From Adiantum capillus-veneris (lineage: Eukaryota > Streptophyta > Polypodiopsida > Polypodiales > Pteridaceae), in contig CM043969.1 in NCBI GenBank assembly GCA_014529385.2, forward strand, positions 16,985,446 through 17,049,445: a stretch of DNA of 64,000 bases. The letters are read 5' to 3'. The notes under the pieces were generated by a model. It was not told the origin of the DNA. It searched no databases and saw nothing but the letters and a program-made list of their open reading frames with translations. Position numbers and translations under genes: made by a program. This document shows positions 19,416 through 32,225 of this stretch, one piece after another. Numbering within the stretch: position 1 is the stretch's first letter; each line of letters starts with the position of its first letter.

Positions 19416-21940
19416 TGCATTGCTACAACAACAGAAGGGATCTGTAGTATAAGCATAAGCGATTTGAAATGCATCTCAAGTTTTGCACTACTGGGACAAT
19501 CACATTGTCGACTATCTTGATATGCACTATGCTCCTTTGGCTATGTAATTGTAGATGGGTGGTGGTTCTCTTAATGTGGCATTTTGAAAAGCCATTGCTA
19601 GCATCCTCTCTATTGCACCAAAGTTTCAAATGTGTATTGAAGCCATTGTGACTGATGGGCATTCAAGTGCTTGTCTGCACATTGGGAGAAAACTACGCGA
19701 GAAGTCCTACTCCATGTCTTGAAAATGCAAGCTAGTGGTGGCCGCCAAGGTGGCCTAGAATGTCCAACATCTTGAAACGTTGTTTGCAAAGCGCTCTTGT
19801 TGATAACAGGTGGAGTCCATGATGTCTTGAGTTCTAGGACAACACACAACTGAGTGGGTACAACGTAGGCATTTTGAAATGCATGAAGTAGCCAGGAGTA
19901 GTGTCCTACATGCTTTTTTGTCTTCCCTTGAGTTTGGCTTGTCTTCATAATGTAGCAAGGGCATCTTCAATGAAAGTAACCAATCAATTACCAGCTATGT
20001 AAAGAGGATTAATTAGTTCTCAATTAGAAGCCTTAGCACTCTTGAAGTCCTTGAGGGAGAAGTGGCTCCATGTATCTCAGGATTGTGAAGCCAAAGGAAA
20101 ATTCAAGAGCATAGTAAAGGATAGAGGCAAATGAAAGCTTGAAGAGGATAGGAGTGATAGTGATCGCACCTAGGAAATTGGCAAAGTGCACATGGTGGTG
20201 GCCATAGTGGCTTCGAGTCTAGCTTCCTATATATCCCAATGGATGCTGCTACAACTTGCTTCAGCCATATAGAGTCTTGTGAGCAGTAGAGAGGGGAAAA
20301 AGGACCTTCCTATACATGATTTGGAGCCATGTCTTGGAGTTCAAGTTATCTATGTTTGATCCCGTTAGTCAGAGTTTAAGGCACAATATATGGCAACGTT
20401 AATCAAAGTTCAAGGAACCAATGCAATCTATACAAAACACTATGGATGTGAATGTATGTACGTGTGCTTCTCTCTCTGAGTCTCTCTCTCTCTCTCTCTG
20501 TGAGTGTGTGTGTATGAATGCATGAATGTGTGCTTCTATCTTTGTGTGTGTGTGTGCGTGCACGCATGCACGTTTGTGCATACCTATGTGTGTACCTATG
20601 GAGGGGGTTAGGGGTACCTACTTCTTGACTTCCTCTTACTATTGTTTCCGCCCGTAAGTTCAAAATGAACTTCAGAGGTTTTTGAATTATTTTTGCTTCT
20701 AAGAAGATACTTGTAGTAGTATATTCCCAGCTATGCATTGGTATCATAGTCTGCAAATATGGATGGATTTGTAAACACAAATGGTGACTTTGATCTGAGT
20801 TGCTTGACTTGCAACAACAACAAAATATCTACATACTCATACATCATACTCATCTAATCATTTCATGGCCCTTCTAACATTGGAACCTGGGAAAGTATAC
20901 ACCACTACTATGTGTCCAATGTTGTAGTAAGCTAACATAGCACCATCCTATGTTGTGATCACTAGAGGTGATTGTACAGATGACACTAGCCTAATAGAAG
21001 TCTCAACACATTATAAGTGTTCCTACTAGATGAGACCCATTACGATAGTCGTGGGTAGGGTGAGTTGAAAATTGCCTCTATGCCATACTTGTGCTAAATT
21101 AGATGAAACCAATGTCTAGATGTGCAGCATACAAATTTATTAAGAGGTCATCTTAGATATAGGAGCTGATAGCTAAAGCATGCATGCATCACATGCTTAA
21201 AACATGGCAACATGCTCACATTGAAACCCTTTAGTGATAATCACATGATGAAAATTTTGAGTTTGCATAGAAGAAGTGGAACTACTATGGTGAAAGCAAA
21301 ACCATTACTCAACGTAGCATGTCATAAAGATGTAATTTGATCCATAAAAGACTTTGAACAACAATGATGTTTTCTTCCACCACAGACTAGATAAATATTT
21401 GTAGGCATGTCTCACATGCAAAGAAATCATAGCCTCAAATCTTATGCACTTTGACTAATCCAAAATTTGGGTCTACTAGTGACCTACTACACATATCACC
21501 CTCTTAGAGAAATAGAGAAGCTCATGCTTTCTAGCTTAGGGGTGGTACATACTTCTGCAAGAGTGCTTTATAAAAGGGCACTATCCCACACTACAACATA
21601 AAATATTTTTTGCCTAAGGGAAAATTGCCACAAGTTTTGAAAGCTTTTGAAGAGGCATATCCACACATCAAGAAAAAGCATTAAATTGGATCATCATTTT
21701 CAGGCTTCAGCCAAAGTCTACAAGGATAAACCTTTCATCAAAGGGTTCCACCACATTGTTTTTCTCCCTAAAATTCTTGCACAAGCATAACCTAAATCAA
21801 AATGGATATGCATTTCACATTTCTTTTTGGGGATGATATATTCATTTTGCCTTTGTGAAGGAGGTTGGACAACGACACTTATTGGAGAGTTTCCAAAAGG
21901 TAGTTAAGATGATAATCATGGAGGAAAAGGACATGGAAAA
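19413..21940. other. No recognised gene; small microsatellites
   Basis: Anonymous AT-rich DNA. CT and TG tracts lie at about 20469-20570. The open frames seen are short and low-complexity or have no known domain. No LTR, tRNA or terminal inverted repeat was recognised. Confidence 0.35.
20469..20570 (+). repeat. CT and TG compound microsatellite
   Basis: CT runs near 20470-20500 pass into TG runs near 20503-20515 and 20543-20560, ending in GTGCGTGCACGCATGCACG. Confidence 0.8.
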
Positions 21941-21959
21941 TTTTAATGCGATGGATTGC

Positions 21960-22830
21960 ATACTTGGCAAACCAAGATGAGGGAATACCTAATTAAAAAC
22001 ATCTTATGGTCAATAGTAAAGGCTTTCTTGGATAAACAACTCACACTTGATCCCACACAAACTAGGACATCTGTTCCACTATCTCCTCTCAATTAGGTGT
22101 TGCTAAAGATAAGAAAGCATTGAGGATTATCATCATTGGGTTGCATACAAATTATGTCTTTTTTAAAAATGAGTGCACAAATGCACATATGTACTTGGAC
22201 AAAGCTTTGGAGCTAAAACCAATACAAGCAAAGTCCGTTTGAAGTTCAACTTTATAAATTAACCATGGAAGATGGAGAGGACATTGCTAGTCTAATCAAC
22301 ATGCTAAAAAGCATTGCTACAAAACTCACATACATCAAAATTTATTTTCAAGAGAGTGATAATTTCATTTCTAATAAGAGCTTTTCCAAGCCAATAAGAC
22401 AATAGAATACTATTCTAGAGGGAAAAGAATGTGCACTTGCACTACAAAGTGTAATCAATCCCTTACAAGAAAAGAGAGAAAGCTTAAGAGACAAGTACAA
22501 TCAAATTCAAGAGGAGGAGATATAGAGCCTCAACATCAAAGACCAAGTGCCATACTTGTGGTAAGTTTGTACACATTTCACAGGATTGCTATAGCAACAA
22601 CAAATGTACCCAATGTAGGAAGACTTGTAATCCACTTTTCATATGTTCCTACAAGGGTCAACACCAAAGAAGAAGACCATCAACAACAAGAAGCAGATGA
22701 AGAATCTAGAAAATGTTGTAGAGGGACATGACAAAGAACATCAAGGAAGCACTCACTTTGTCTTCTTTGACTCCAATTCAGACTTGTAGATCACATATGA
22801 TTACCTCTAACTCATCTCTAGTGTATCACT
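21960..22830 (+). pseudogene. Decayed copia-type gag
   Basis: In broken plus-strand frames I see DKKALRIIIIGLHTNY, a gag-like alternation, then QYKQSPFEVQLYKLTMEDGE and DIASLINMLKSIATKL, the layout of a copia gag helical domain. A full zinc knuckle CHTCGKFVHISQDC follows at about 22549-22590. No protease active site could be read after it. Assignment rests on these motifs only. Confidence 0.55.
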
Positions 22831-23363
22831 TTGGACATAGCCCTGATAGTGCTTGGTTTCAATTGTGAGCATGAGTTTGAGGGGAGGGTTTTATGAGCCT
22901 TTATGGTAGTATGATTATGAGCCATTTACTTGGAATTTATATTTTGAGCCATCTTTAAAATGAAAAACCATGACATGAGCCATCTTTGACATGTCAAACT
23001 CTATGGTTCATTTTGAAATCCTTGAATTGTCTCTACATTTTTCATAACCTAAACCGCAAGGGGAGGATTGATTTAGTTTGGGCCTTAGCCTATGAACCTA
23101 TCCTTAGGACATTCACATGACATAACATTTGCATGAGATGAAATTACATAAAATGAGATGCAACTTAGCTACATTAATCGACCTCTAAATTCAGCCCCAT
23201 GATTCTAGGGTCAACCTCTCTACCTAGGGATGTTGTGGCACATGAAAATGGCCTCTAGTACATGTGTACCTACACCATATATCACTTAATCACAAGCCCA
23301 TCCATTGGCTCTATAAAAAAAAGCCCCTTTGTACTCACTAGTTACTAATTTGATAATAGCAAG

Positions 23364-23366
<3 letters not shown>
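22831..23366. other. No recognised gene
   Basis: Includes a stretch with repeated words around GAGCCATCTTTGA/ATGAGCC (22900-23000). Nothing coding was recognised. Confidence 0.3.

Positions 23367-23428
<62 letters not shown>
23367..23428 (+). repeat. (GA)31 microsatellite abutting Gypsy-B
   Basis: A 62-bp GA run that ends exactly where the Gypsy-B 5' LTR starts. The flanking pentamers are AGAGA here and AGAAA after the 3' LTR, so the element probably inserted into or beside purine-rich DNA. Confidence 0.95.
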
Positions 23429-23430
<2 letters not shown>

Positions 23431-23874
23431 TAGAGGATGGGAACAACCTCTAGATGAGAATTCAAACCAATGTGAATTGGTGACTACTGAGCTCAGTTAC
23501 TACAGTAACTGCATAGTGGACTGATAGAGTCTCAGTGTGGTGGCTATAAATAGGACCCACTATTCATTTTGTGGGTTACCTTCTTACACCTTGTGACCTT
23601 TTCCGCAATCACCAAGTCTAGTCTTGGAGCTCATTATGCTCTTGAAATGTTGTACTTCCTTTGTCATTAAGTCCAGAGCAGGACCATAGCAGACTTTGGC
23701 TCATAGTGTTGTACTCCAGTTATACTGATCTAAATACATACCCTTTTTCATTTTTCATTTCAATTTGAGTCTTGTATTTCATTTCAATCAATCTGTTTTG
23801 ATTTTTCTTGTCTGATCTGAATATCTCTAACCGACCAGCATGGAATAGCTGTCACAAGTAAACAACTCATTCCA
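23429..23874 (+). repeat. Gypsy-B 5' LTR
   Basis: It runs from TGTAGAGGATGGGAACAACC to CAACTCATTCCA. It shares with the 3' copy the blocks AGGACCCACTATTCATTTTG, TTACACCTTGTGACCTTTT and CAAGTCTAGTCTTGGAGCTC (with one change). TATAAATAGG at about 23545 is a plausible TATA box; the 3' copy has only CTAATAGG there. No convincing primer-binding site follows at the expected position. Confidence 0.85.
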
Positions 23875-23921
23875 TAGACGAACTATCTCCCAGTTGGCGT
23901 TAGAGCTAGTTAATTTTTATC

Positions 23922-24483
23922 ATGCCACCTAGAAGAGTTTCACGTGGCAAAAGGCCAAAAATAAGATTCATGGATGATCCGGATTGCATCAGCACCATCC
24001 AGGAGGAGTCAGAGCAAGGCTTTGATAATGAGAGAGAACGTGGGAATGAGACATATGTTCCTCCAGATCCAGGGGTAGCTAATGAATTGAGGGATTCTTA
24101 GCACTGGACTCATTCCAGGAGTAGACGTGCAAAAAGAGCAATCCGACAAACTTGATATGTGAAAAAAATTCATGACAACAACAATTGGGAAGCAGACATT
24201 GATCATTACATTAACAGATAGTCCAGAGATAGGAAACCAGTTCTAAAAGCCAGATCTACTCATCATGAATGTTCTATCGATCTCAAGATTTTGTTTCCAA
24301 CCTTCAAAGGGGAAAGAAAGACGATCCACATGTACATATTTAGGCATTTGAATAGTACGCTCAGTTGAAGGACATAGATGAGGACGAATGGGGAGAGTAT
24401 TTTCCTCAAACACTAAAGGAGGTAGCTAGAAAGTGGTATTACCATTATACGGCATGCCAGCTCAAATTGTACGACAAGTTGAT
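23922..24483 (+). pseudogene. Gypsy-B gag, N-terminal part
   Basis: It begins MPPRRVSRGKRPKIRFMDD and is soon broken by stops. A retrotransposon-gag core follows at about 24370-24480 with QLKDIDEDEWGEYFPQTL and ARKWYYHY. It stops at the solo LTR, inserted just after the codons for YDKLI. The reading resumes at 26087 with LIKAFH. Confidence 0.75.
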
Positions 24484-26086
24484 TGTCATAATAATCAATA
24501 TCTAATTATCCTAAATGATTTTCTCATGTTAAACTGATCATTTAATATGGGGAAGTGCCAGGGGAGAAAAAGCTAGAATATTGGTTAAGCTAGCAGACCG
24601 TCCACAGTAGGGATCCAAAGGAGGGAAAATAGGGATCCAAAGGGGGGGCCATCTGCAAAAGAGCAATGTGCAACAATGGGATTAAAAGACCCTAAGGTTC
24701 AACCCATTAAGACTTCCAAAATGCTAAGGTTCCAAAATTCAAAGGTTGTGTCCTAAGGTCAAAATCCTAGGGAAATTGGATGCTTTGTGTGTGTCCCAAA
24801 AGTATTTCTCAAGACCTACAAAGGAGGGGGAAAGCCCAAGAAGTAGGGGATGAGAGAGAAACTCTCTCACACACAGACAAGCTTCCTTTGTACACAAGGG
24901 GAAGAGGGACACATGTCAGTTCCCTAGCCCAGATGCCCACAAGGTGTACTCAAATCCTATTCGATGGCCTTGGAGGTGGACCAATGAGAATTAGGCTAGA
25001 GTAAGTCTAGTTTAATTAACTTGAAACACTTAATAAAAGAACCAATAGGAATTAAGCTCTCTAGAAGACTATTGGACAGTCTCCCAAGGGGTCCAATGAG
25101 CATTCAACAGCCCAATGGCTTGCCTGATTCCTATTGGACAGGAGACAAAGGGGTCCAATGAGAGTTTAGTTGCATTAATTAATTAGCAAAAGCTCTCACA
25201 AAAGGGTAAAGGGGGACACATGCCAGAAGGCTATCACTTATGCTCCTCAAATCCTATTGGCTAAGCCTAGGGAGGTCCAATGGGGTGTCTGCATGAGCAA
25301 AAAGCAAGAGGGGTCGACCAAGAGAGAGAGGGGGCTGATTTTTGAAAGGCATTATTGACTCACACACACACACACACTCAATCTATGTGTGAAGCAATAA
25401 GACTCTCTCTCTCTCTCTCCTTCTCAAGCTCTAATGGAAAGCTTATCACCTACTCCAAGCTTGTGAGAAGGGAGGCCTACACCAACAACTCTTGGCTTTG
25501 TGATGCAAATCCAACCAAGAGCCAAGCTTCAATGCATGCTCATCTCCTCTACCATGCTAACTACTAAGCTTAGCTATGCTAATATGGGTGATTATGTGAG
25601 GAGATGTACATCTTTCTCGTAAGACTACTCCTTATTCCTCTCAATCTACTCTCATACCCCGCTAGCTCTCACCATCTTCGAAGGTGTGTGAGGTCTTGGG
25701 TCTGAGACTATAAGGGAATTGATGTTGTGTTTGATAAGTGTTGTGCTTAGTGCTTGAAGTTTCCATCTTCATTGCACTAGCTAGTATTGAAGGAACACAA
25801 AGAATTGTATTGTAAAATGTCTCTCTTGATGGGGGAAACCATAATACAAAGCCTTTTGGAGGGGGGACCCGCTCCATGCAAATCCGGTCCTCAACTATTG
25901 TCAATTGCTTAATTTCTCTCTCTTTTGAAATATTGTTCATGCTATCTAACTAGGTGTTATGCTTTTTGTTGCTCTCTCCACCCAAGCACTCTTGTTATTC
26001 TCATTAGGAATCTATTCTAATGAAATGCTCACTATGTTCATGCTATTTTCCGCTACACACAAGTTATTAGGCCATTAAATGTTACA
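24484..26086 (+). repeat. Solo LTR of the Gypsy-C family
   Basis: It aligns along its length with the 5' LTR at 51963-53517: start TGTCATAATAATC, ATGATTTTCTCATGTTAAAC, GCAAATCCAACCAAGAGCCA, GTCCTCAACTATTGTCA, end TTACA. It lies in the gag frame of Gypsy-B and is flanked by TTGAT on the left (24479-24483) and CTGAT on the right (26087-26091), a target duplication with one change. No internal Gypsy-C sequence is present, so LTR-LTR recombination probably removed it. It contains short CA and CT tracts at about 25360-25420. Confidence 0.87.
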
Positions 26087-27083
26087 CTGATTAAAGCATT
26101 TCACTGGAGTATTCAAACAATAGAGGAGATGAAGACATTTTGTGCAAGCTGGACAAATTAAAGAAAGGAAAATTTTTAGTCATCAAGAGCTACATCAAGA
26201 AGATCAAAGAATTGACCAGACAATAGCAGGAACCTGTGTCCAAAAAGAGAATGAGAGCTTGGTTTTGAATGGTTTTACAAGTAAGGAGCTAAGGGAGTAG
26301 GAAGTTCCAACACCTACAAAGAAATTCAATGATCTGGTTCGGCAAGATCTGAAACTGGAACAACAAGCCAAAAAGGAAAGGAGTCACAAGATAAGAGATT
26401 CCAGTGATAGCAAAACATTTTTTAAAGGGCCAGATTCCAGAACAACTTCCAACTCATTTGATAAGTGTTCTAGATAAAAAGCCTAAAAGCAAGAAAAAAG
26501 GGTTATGGACCAAGAAGCTGGAAAAAGTGTCAAAACAGATATATGATATGGCCAAAACCAGATCTTCATTGGGAAAGGTCAAACCTTGTGTTCGAAGTGC
26601 AAGTCTAGAGACCATAGGTCAAATGAATGTTTCGAGTGCACATATTGTAAAGCTTATGGGCATGTGTGGAACAATTGTAGGATAAGGATTCATTGCTTCA
26701 AGAAGGGGAAGGACTTATCCATGATTGCACTGACCAATCCAGAAGCAATGAAAATAGATGGGGCAAGTGGCTCTAAAGAGAATGAGACCAGCACGAGTGT
26801 TGGGGGTGGTAGAGGCCGATACCAATGGGGTATTGGCCGGGATAAAGGAAGAGCTAAATTTGGCAAAAGGAATTTGAACTGCTATACTTGTGGAAAATAT
26901 GGCCATTTTGCAGGTCAGTGCCTGAATGCTGCCGAACGAGAAGGATCTGAACAAAAAACACATGAACTAGCGTTAGTAAGGGTAGTGACCAGAAGTAGAG
27001 GTATAGTCATTGAGGAGATTCCACAAAAACTCAAGGAGAATTGTAGAGAGCCACATGGAAGGCAAAGGGCAAAGGGAAAGTAA
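26087..27083 (+). pseudogene. Gypsy-B gag, C-terminal part with three zinc knuckles
   Basis: After the solo LTR the gag helices resume (CKLDKLKKGKFLVIKSYIKK). The nucleocapsid then has three CCHC knuckles: CSKCKSRDHRSNEC at 26589-26630, CTYCKAYGHVWNNC at 26637-26678 and CYTCGKYGHFAGQC at 26880-26921. Between the second and third lies a Gly/Arg-rich stretch (GGGRGRYQWGIGRDKGRAKF). The last frame, 26586-27083, is open for 165 codons. The knuckles would bind and package element RNA. Confidence 0.82.
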
Positions 27084-27845
27084 TTGATGAATGGTAGGAA
27101 CAACGAGATCTGGCGGCTAAGGTTACAAAAAACCTGGCAAAGAAGATACCAAAATAGCCAGAATGTTCAAATGCTAAGAGAATTTAGAAAATACATCCTT
27201 AGCCTTCAGGGGCTCAAGAAGAGAAACAACTCACGAAATCAATTGAGTTGAAAGCAATAACTGGAATGAATGAGTCTATGTTGCTGTAGTCAAAAGTGTG
27301 GTTGAAGAGGTAAGGCAAGTTAGATCAGACTTGACCGAGGCTGGAGGCACTGACCTGCTGAAGGATCAATTAGAGAGTCCATCACAGGATTAGCCCGCTA
27401 CCAAAAAAAGAAGTCAGCTCAATGGAACTGTGAAGACATCTAGTGGAGGAAAGATCTTCAGTTCAGAATGTAGCTACGGTAATGAACAAGATGAGATATA
27501 TATTAAGGTCTATGAGAGAATCCAAAAGCTAACAGTAGAACTGGATGACATCAGATGAACATCACCAAAAGCTGCAAAAATTCATTAGATAGAAGAGAAA
27601 AGAAGAATCTGAAGCAAGAGCAATGGACTTGACAGCTATCAGGGATGATGAGGTTCTAGTTATTCAAGTCAATTACAAACTCAAAAAGCAAAGAGAACAA
27701 TTGTAAGGAGTAATATTGGATGGTGGAGCTGGAGTTAACATCATCGGAGAACATTTGAGACAAAAGTTGGGGATTCAAGATTTAAAACCAACACCATTCA
27801 AATTACAAGTGGCTGACCAGAGGGTAGTCCAAGCCACAAAGGATT
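27084..27845 (+). pseudogene. Gypsy-B protease region
   Basis: Stops interrupt the linker. ILDGGAGVNIIGEHL from 27713 is a Ty3-type aspartic protease active site in which the usual Asp-Ser/Thr-Gly reads Asp-Gly-Gly. KLGIQDLKPTPFKLQVADQR and VVQATKDLLEPI complete the N-terminal half of the domain. Confidence 0.72.
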
Positions 27846-27848
27846 TGC

Positions 27849-28522
27849 TTGAACCCATTTAAATCAGTATTCATGGTATGGAGAGGCCAACTTCTGGGAC
27901 ATATTGTCTTGTGGAATGGCATTGAGATGACTAATGATAAGATTAATTTTTGGGATATGTTAATTTATATCTCATATTTATTCATATGTTTGCAAAAGGC
28001 ACTTCTTCTGTATGAGTTGACTCAAATGGGGAAGAAGTTAATTTGGACCCAGGAATGTGAAAAGTTTCCAGTGCTTGAAGGAGGCAATTAGTCCTTTGTC
28101 AACTAGATTGGGATGTGATTTTCCATGTGCATATGGATGCGCTTGGAATGGAGATGGGGGCTATATTGGCCTAGCCTGATGGGAAGGTAGACTATCCAGT
28201 CTAAATTGCTAGTCATCACCGATTCAGTTCAATTGAACAAGGCTATTCCAGTATAGAGTGAGAAGCATTGGAAATGGTTTTCAGTGCCACAAAGTTTAGA
28301 TACTACTTGTTTAGCAAGCTATTTCATTTCTATATGGATCACCAGGCACTTCTCTTTCTGCTCAATAAGGTGATCATTCAAGTCAAGTTAAAAAGATGGA
28401 TGATGCTTCTGATGGAATTTGAGTTTAAGATCTTCCATAACCCAAGAAAGACACATTGTGGTGCAAATTTTCTTTCAAGGAGTATAGTGGGAATCTTAGA
28501 CATGTCCCTGAGGGATGACTAG
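27849..28522 (+). pseudogene. Gypsy-B reverse transcriptase end and RNase H
   Basis: The sequence jumps from protease directly to RGQLLGHIVLWNGIEM, the motif after the reverse transcriptase palm. The fingers and YxDD catalytic box (about 0.8 kb) are therefore missing. ALLYELTQMGKKLIWTQEC and HMDALGMEMGAILA lead into RNase H. The connecting FSATKFRYYLFSKLFHFYMD and HQALLFLLNK close the domain, with LSRS near the end. Several stops are present. Confidence 0.78.
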
Positions 28523-28659
28523 TAGATGCGGAACTCTTTTAGAATATAGAAATAGAAGGACTAGATCTAAAGTGGCAGGATGTATATGATTTCCTTTAGT
28601 TGGGATGATTTCCAAAGGATCGGTCCCGTGAAAACAATAAGGCACTAATAATAAAGAGT

Positions 28660-29750
28660 TTGAAGTTCACCATCATTGAAGGAGCCCTATACAAACTAGG
28701 TATTGATGGAGTACTTCAAAGATGTGTGTCTATGCAAGGAAGGATATAGGTTATTACAAAGGCTCATAATGGGGATGCAAGTTGGCACTTTTTCCATTGA
28801 TATTACTTATAAGAAAATCTTGCAAGCCAGCCTCTGGTGGCAAAGCATGAAGGCTGAGGTTAAAGCCTTTTGCAAGACCTGTGATATCTATCAGTAGATG
28901 GGAAGACTGACAGCATTGACATGACACCTCTAACACTAGTACAACCATTATTGAGTGCTCATGAAGTGGGGGTTGTACTTCATGGGTCCATTCAAGAAGA
29001 TCACTCCTAGGAAAAACAAGTACATATTGTGGCTACTTGTTATGTGAGCAAATGTGTTGAAGCCAAGGCAATTCCATATAACACTGCAAAATCTATAGTA
29101 GTATTTTATATAAAAATATCATTTGCAAATATGGATGTCTATCGAGATGGTCTCAGATCGGGGTACACTTTTCATGAACGAATCAATTCAGATACTAATT
29201 GATAGGTTTTCAATAAAGCATGAAGGCTGATGTTAAACCCTTTTGCAAAACCTGTAATATCTGTCAGTAGATGGGAAGACTGACAGCATTGACATGACAC
29301 CTCTAACACTAGTACAACCATTATTGGGTGCTCATGAAGTGGGGGTTGTACTTCATGGGTCCATTCAAGAAGATCACTCTTAGGAAGAACAAGTGCATCA
29401 TAATGGCTACTTGTTATGTGAGTAAATGTGTTGAAGCCAAGGCATTGCTAGGTAACACTACAAAATCTATAATAGTATTTTATATAAAAATATCATTTGC
29501 AAACATGGATGTCTATCGAGATAGTCTCAGATCGAGGTACAACAAGCAGAAAGCAACAACAAAACGATAAAGGCACATCAGTAGGATGCAAAGGTTCATA
29601 TAGTATTATGGGCTTAAAGAACCCCTTACAAGGTCACCATTGGAATGACACCTTTCAGAATGGTCTATGGTACAGAACTTGTGGTATTAATGGAGTTTGC
29701 AATCCCAAGGCTCATGTTAGCAGTGTAACATGGCAGAGACTTTAACACAA
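28660..29750 (+). pseudogene. Gypsy-B integrase, with an internal duplication
   Basis: The zinc-binding domain shows KILQASLWWQSMKAEVKAFC and KTCDIYQ. The catalytic core is present twice because of a direct duplication (28842-29166 and 29215-29540). Each copy reads MKWGLYFMGPFKKIT and CYVSKCVEAKA in mixed frames and ends near IEIVSDRGT. After the second copy come GMTPFRMVYGTELVV and EFAIPRLMLAV. Duplication, frameshifts and stops make it non-functional. Confidence 0.78.
28842..29540 (+). repeat. Direct duplication of ~325 bp inside the integrase
   Basis: Copy 1 is 28842-29166 and copy 2 is 29215-29540, with a 48-bp spacer. Both start AAAGCATGAAGGCTGA and end at TCTCAGATCG-GGTAC with one base change. 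Many substitutions separate them, so the event is not recent. Confidence 0.92.
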
Positions 29751-29859
29751 ATCTCAAGCAATGATTAGATGGATTATTGTGTCTAGATGAGGTCAGGAAG
29801 CATACCATGCTGGAACAAGAAGTGGTTCAACAAAGAAGGAAGAAATGACATGATGACAA

Positions 29860-30223
29860 GATCAAATTTAGGGATTTCAAAAAAGGAGATCTGGTATTGC
29901 TTTATCAGTCAAATCTAAGGCCCAAGAAGCCTAATCTAAAAATTGCATGGTCAGGACCTTATGAGGTAGATTGGGTGTTTTCTAATGGCCCATTTAGTTT
30001 GAAGGATCTCTCAAGACTAATGTTGCCAGGTGTTTACAATGGGGCAAAGATAAAGCTATACTATGCTAGATCAAATGAGGTACCAGCGACACCAGTGCAA
30101 GAGGCCAATTCTAAGTTAGATCATGGACCACTGAATCTATTTCATGTCAAACCAATTCCAGAAGGGACACATGATTTTTCAAAATCAATAAACTACTTGG
30201 GTGTAACTCCAATTCAAATTTAA
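29860..30223 (+). pseudogene. Gypsy-B integrase C-terminal domain
   Basis: FRDFKKGDLVLLYQSNLRPK, then IAWSGPYEVDWVFSNGPFSL and VYNGAKIKLYYA is the GPY/F-type C-terminal domain of Ty3 integrases. The frame stops at 30223. No chromodomain is seen. Confidence 0.8.
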
Positions 30224-32225
30224 ACAATTGAGTAGAGTCTGACAATTGTAATAGTCACTGGCATAAAAAGAATGACACAATCATGGGCAGAATCTCGCAC
30301 AAAATATTTAGGTGGCCCAACCAATGCACGAGTGCCACATTGTAGGTGGTGGCCATAAACCCAAGGCAGCAAGAGCGTGGATCATTCATGGCAATACATA
30401 TAACTATGTGTAGAGTGCACGGGCTAGCACTTTATCCTCAACGACTTGCGCAACTTGCCCCTTGACCCGCATAAATTCATGTGTCAACGCCTGTACCTTC
30501 ACCTTCCACACAACATCTCAAGCGTGTAGCATCATCGCAATCACCTTCAACTTCCAATGCGTTTGCAACACAGTCTGAAACACCTAGGGTTTCTTGATTT
30601 GGTTTTCCATCTACTATAGTTGAGTCTTCCTTACTTCACAAGGCTGCTCATAGGACTCAGAAATGGGCAAAAACCAAAAAAATATCAGAGAAGATGTAGG
30701 TAGATATGGATCAAGTGACAAAGAAAATGGAGATACTACTTAATCAGGCTAAACAAGAGTGCTCAATATCCCATAACAAGATCGTCAAATATGCGTTTCA
30801 CAAGCAAAGAAAACCCTTCTAAAACTTTGGGATTTAAAGGTAGTGCTAGAGGCTACTAGGATGAACTTTGATATTGGGATCATTTAGAAGGTCATTGATA
30901 CTTTTGACCCAGACATTGGTGCTGCTAAAATCAATGGTATATTGGTACAAGCAACAACAATAGGTCTATCCCATGTGCTGAGATTTCCATTTGTCATCAA
31001 GGCCAAACCGTGTTAAGCTGATGAAGTCACAACTATCTAGAGGAAGATGAGCAAGCTAAGAAAAGGCAAAAAAAAGGTAGCCAAAGAGTTCCAATAGCAG
31101 CACTAGAGTTCAAACTAGTATTAATGTTTATAACAGAGGCCATCACTCCAAAAAACAACCCAACATATGTATCAAAAAAATTGTTTAAAATGCTACTAGT
31201 CAAGCTCAAGAAACCTTGTACTAATATCACCTTGAGTGAACTTTTTCATGATAGTTTGATTCAACAAACTGCCAAGGTGATAACTCAGAACTTGTTTAAA
31301 GCATGGTATGCATGATAGTTCTTATACTGGGAAACCTACATCCCTGCTCATCCTAATGTAGATAAAGTCTAGAAAAAGCTATCGAGGAACCCAAACCATT
31401 GAGCAGGAAACAATCGAGGGCCAAGAAACAGAACAAGACACTACATAGAAAAATGAATTGGCAATAGTCACCACTAGATCAAAGAGGATGACAACACACT
31501 TGGAGGCTAGTACTTTTGGAGATGGTACATTTGGTACTACGCAGACACCAGGAAAAAAGTTGAAAGACAACATCTTTCCTATCACAACTGAAATCAAACC
31601 AGAAGACACCAACAAAGACTACTGAGCTCCTTAGATAAAAGGCACTTCAACAGACAAACCAATTGAATTAACTCATACTCCACTAGGAACCACTATTGAA
31701 ATAGCTATGCTTGTTAAAATGGAACATGTTTCACCTGCTAACAAGGAAACATAAATTGCATCTCAAACTCACATGGCTATAGTCACCCACAAGCTAGTTC
31801 GGCTAGTTCGGCTTGACAGGTTGCAACAATTGTAGAAGAAGCCCTTTCAAGGGAATTTGGTCATTCACAAAGTTGACAAAGCACTAATGGCTTATCACAC
31901 TCCTTTGATGTATATGAAAGCACCCAAAATGATGTCAAAGCCATTATAGATGGATGTGTGGCTATTGTCACGTCTTTTGGAACAACATTGTGAATTCTAA
32001 GGGGCAAATGATGGACTCCCAAAGGTATATTTCCAATTCAGCAGTAGCTGCCTTACAAACAGACTCCATGAAACCAAGACTAAACTTGAAAAGTCTAAGG
32101 AGGAAATGGATCAACTGAGAAGTATGATGTTAGAGCTTATGATTGACCAAAACAAAGACGTAAGAGTGATTGCTACACAACATAAGGAGATTGATAAGCT
32201 CAAAAATGAAAATAGTATCCTAGTA

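Noticed and set aside
19242..19520. Frames of alternating Ser-Leu or Arg-Glu over GA/CT tracts (also at 36.34-36.6 and 49.7-50.05 kb)
   Set aside because: They are translations of dinucleotide microsatellites, not genes.
20521..20575. Z-DNA or regulatory island in the TG/GCATGC stretch
   Set aside because: Short alternating purine-pyrimidine microsatellite; nothing else supports a function.
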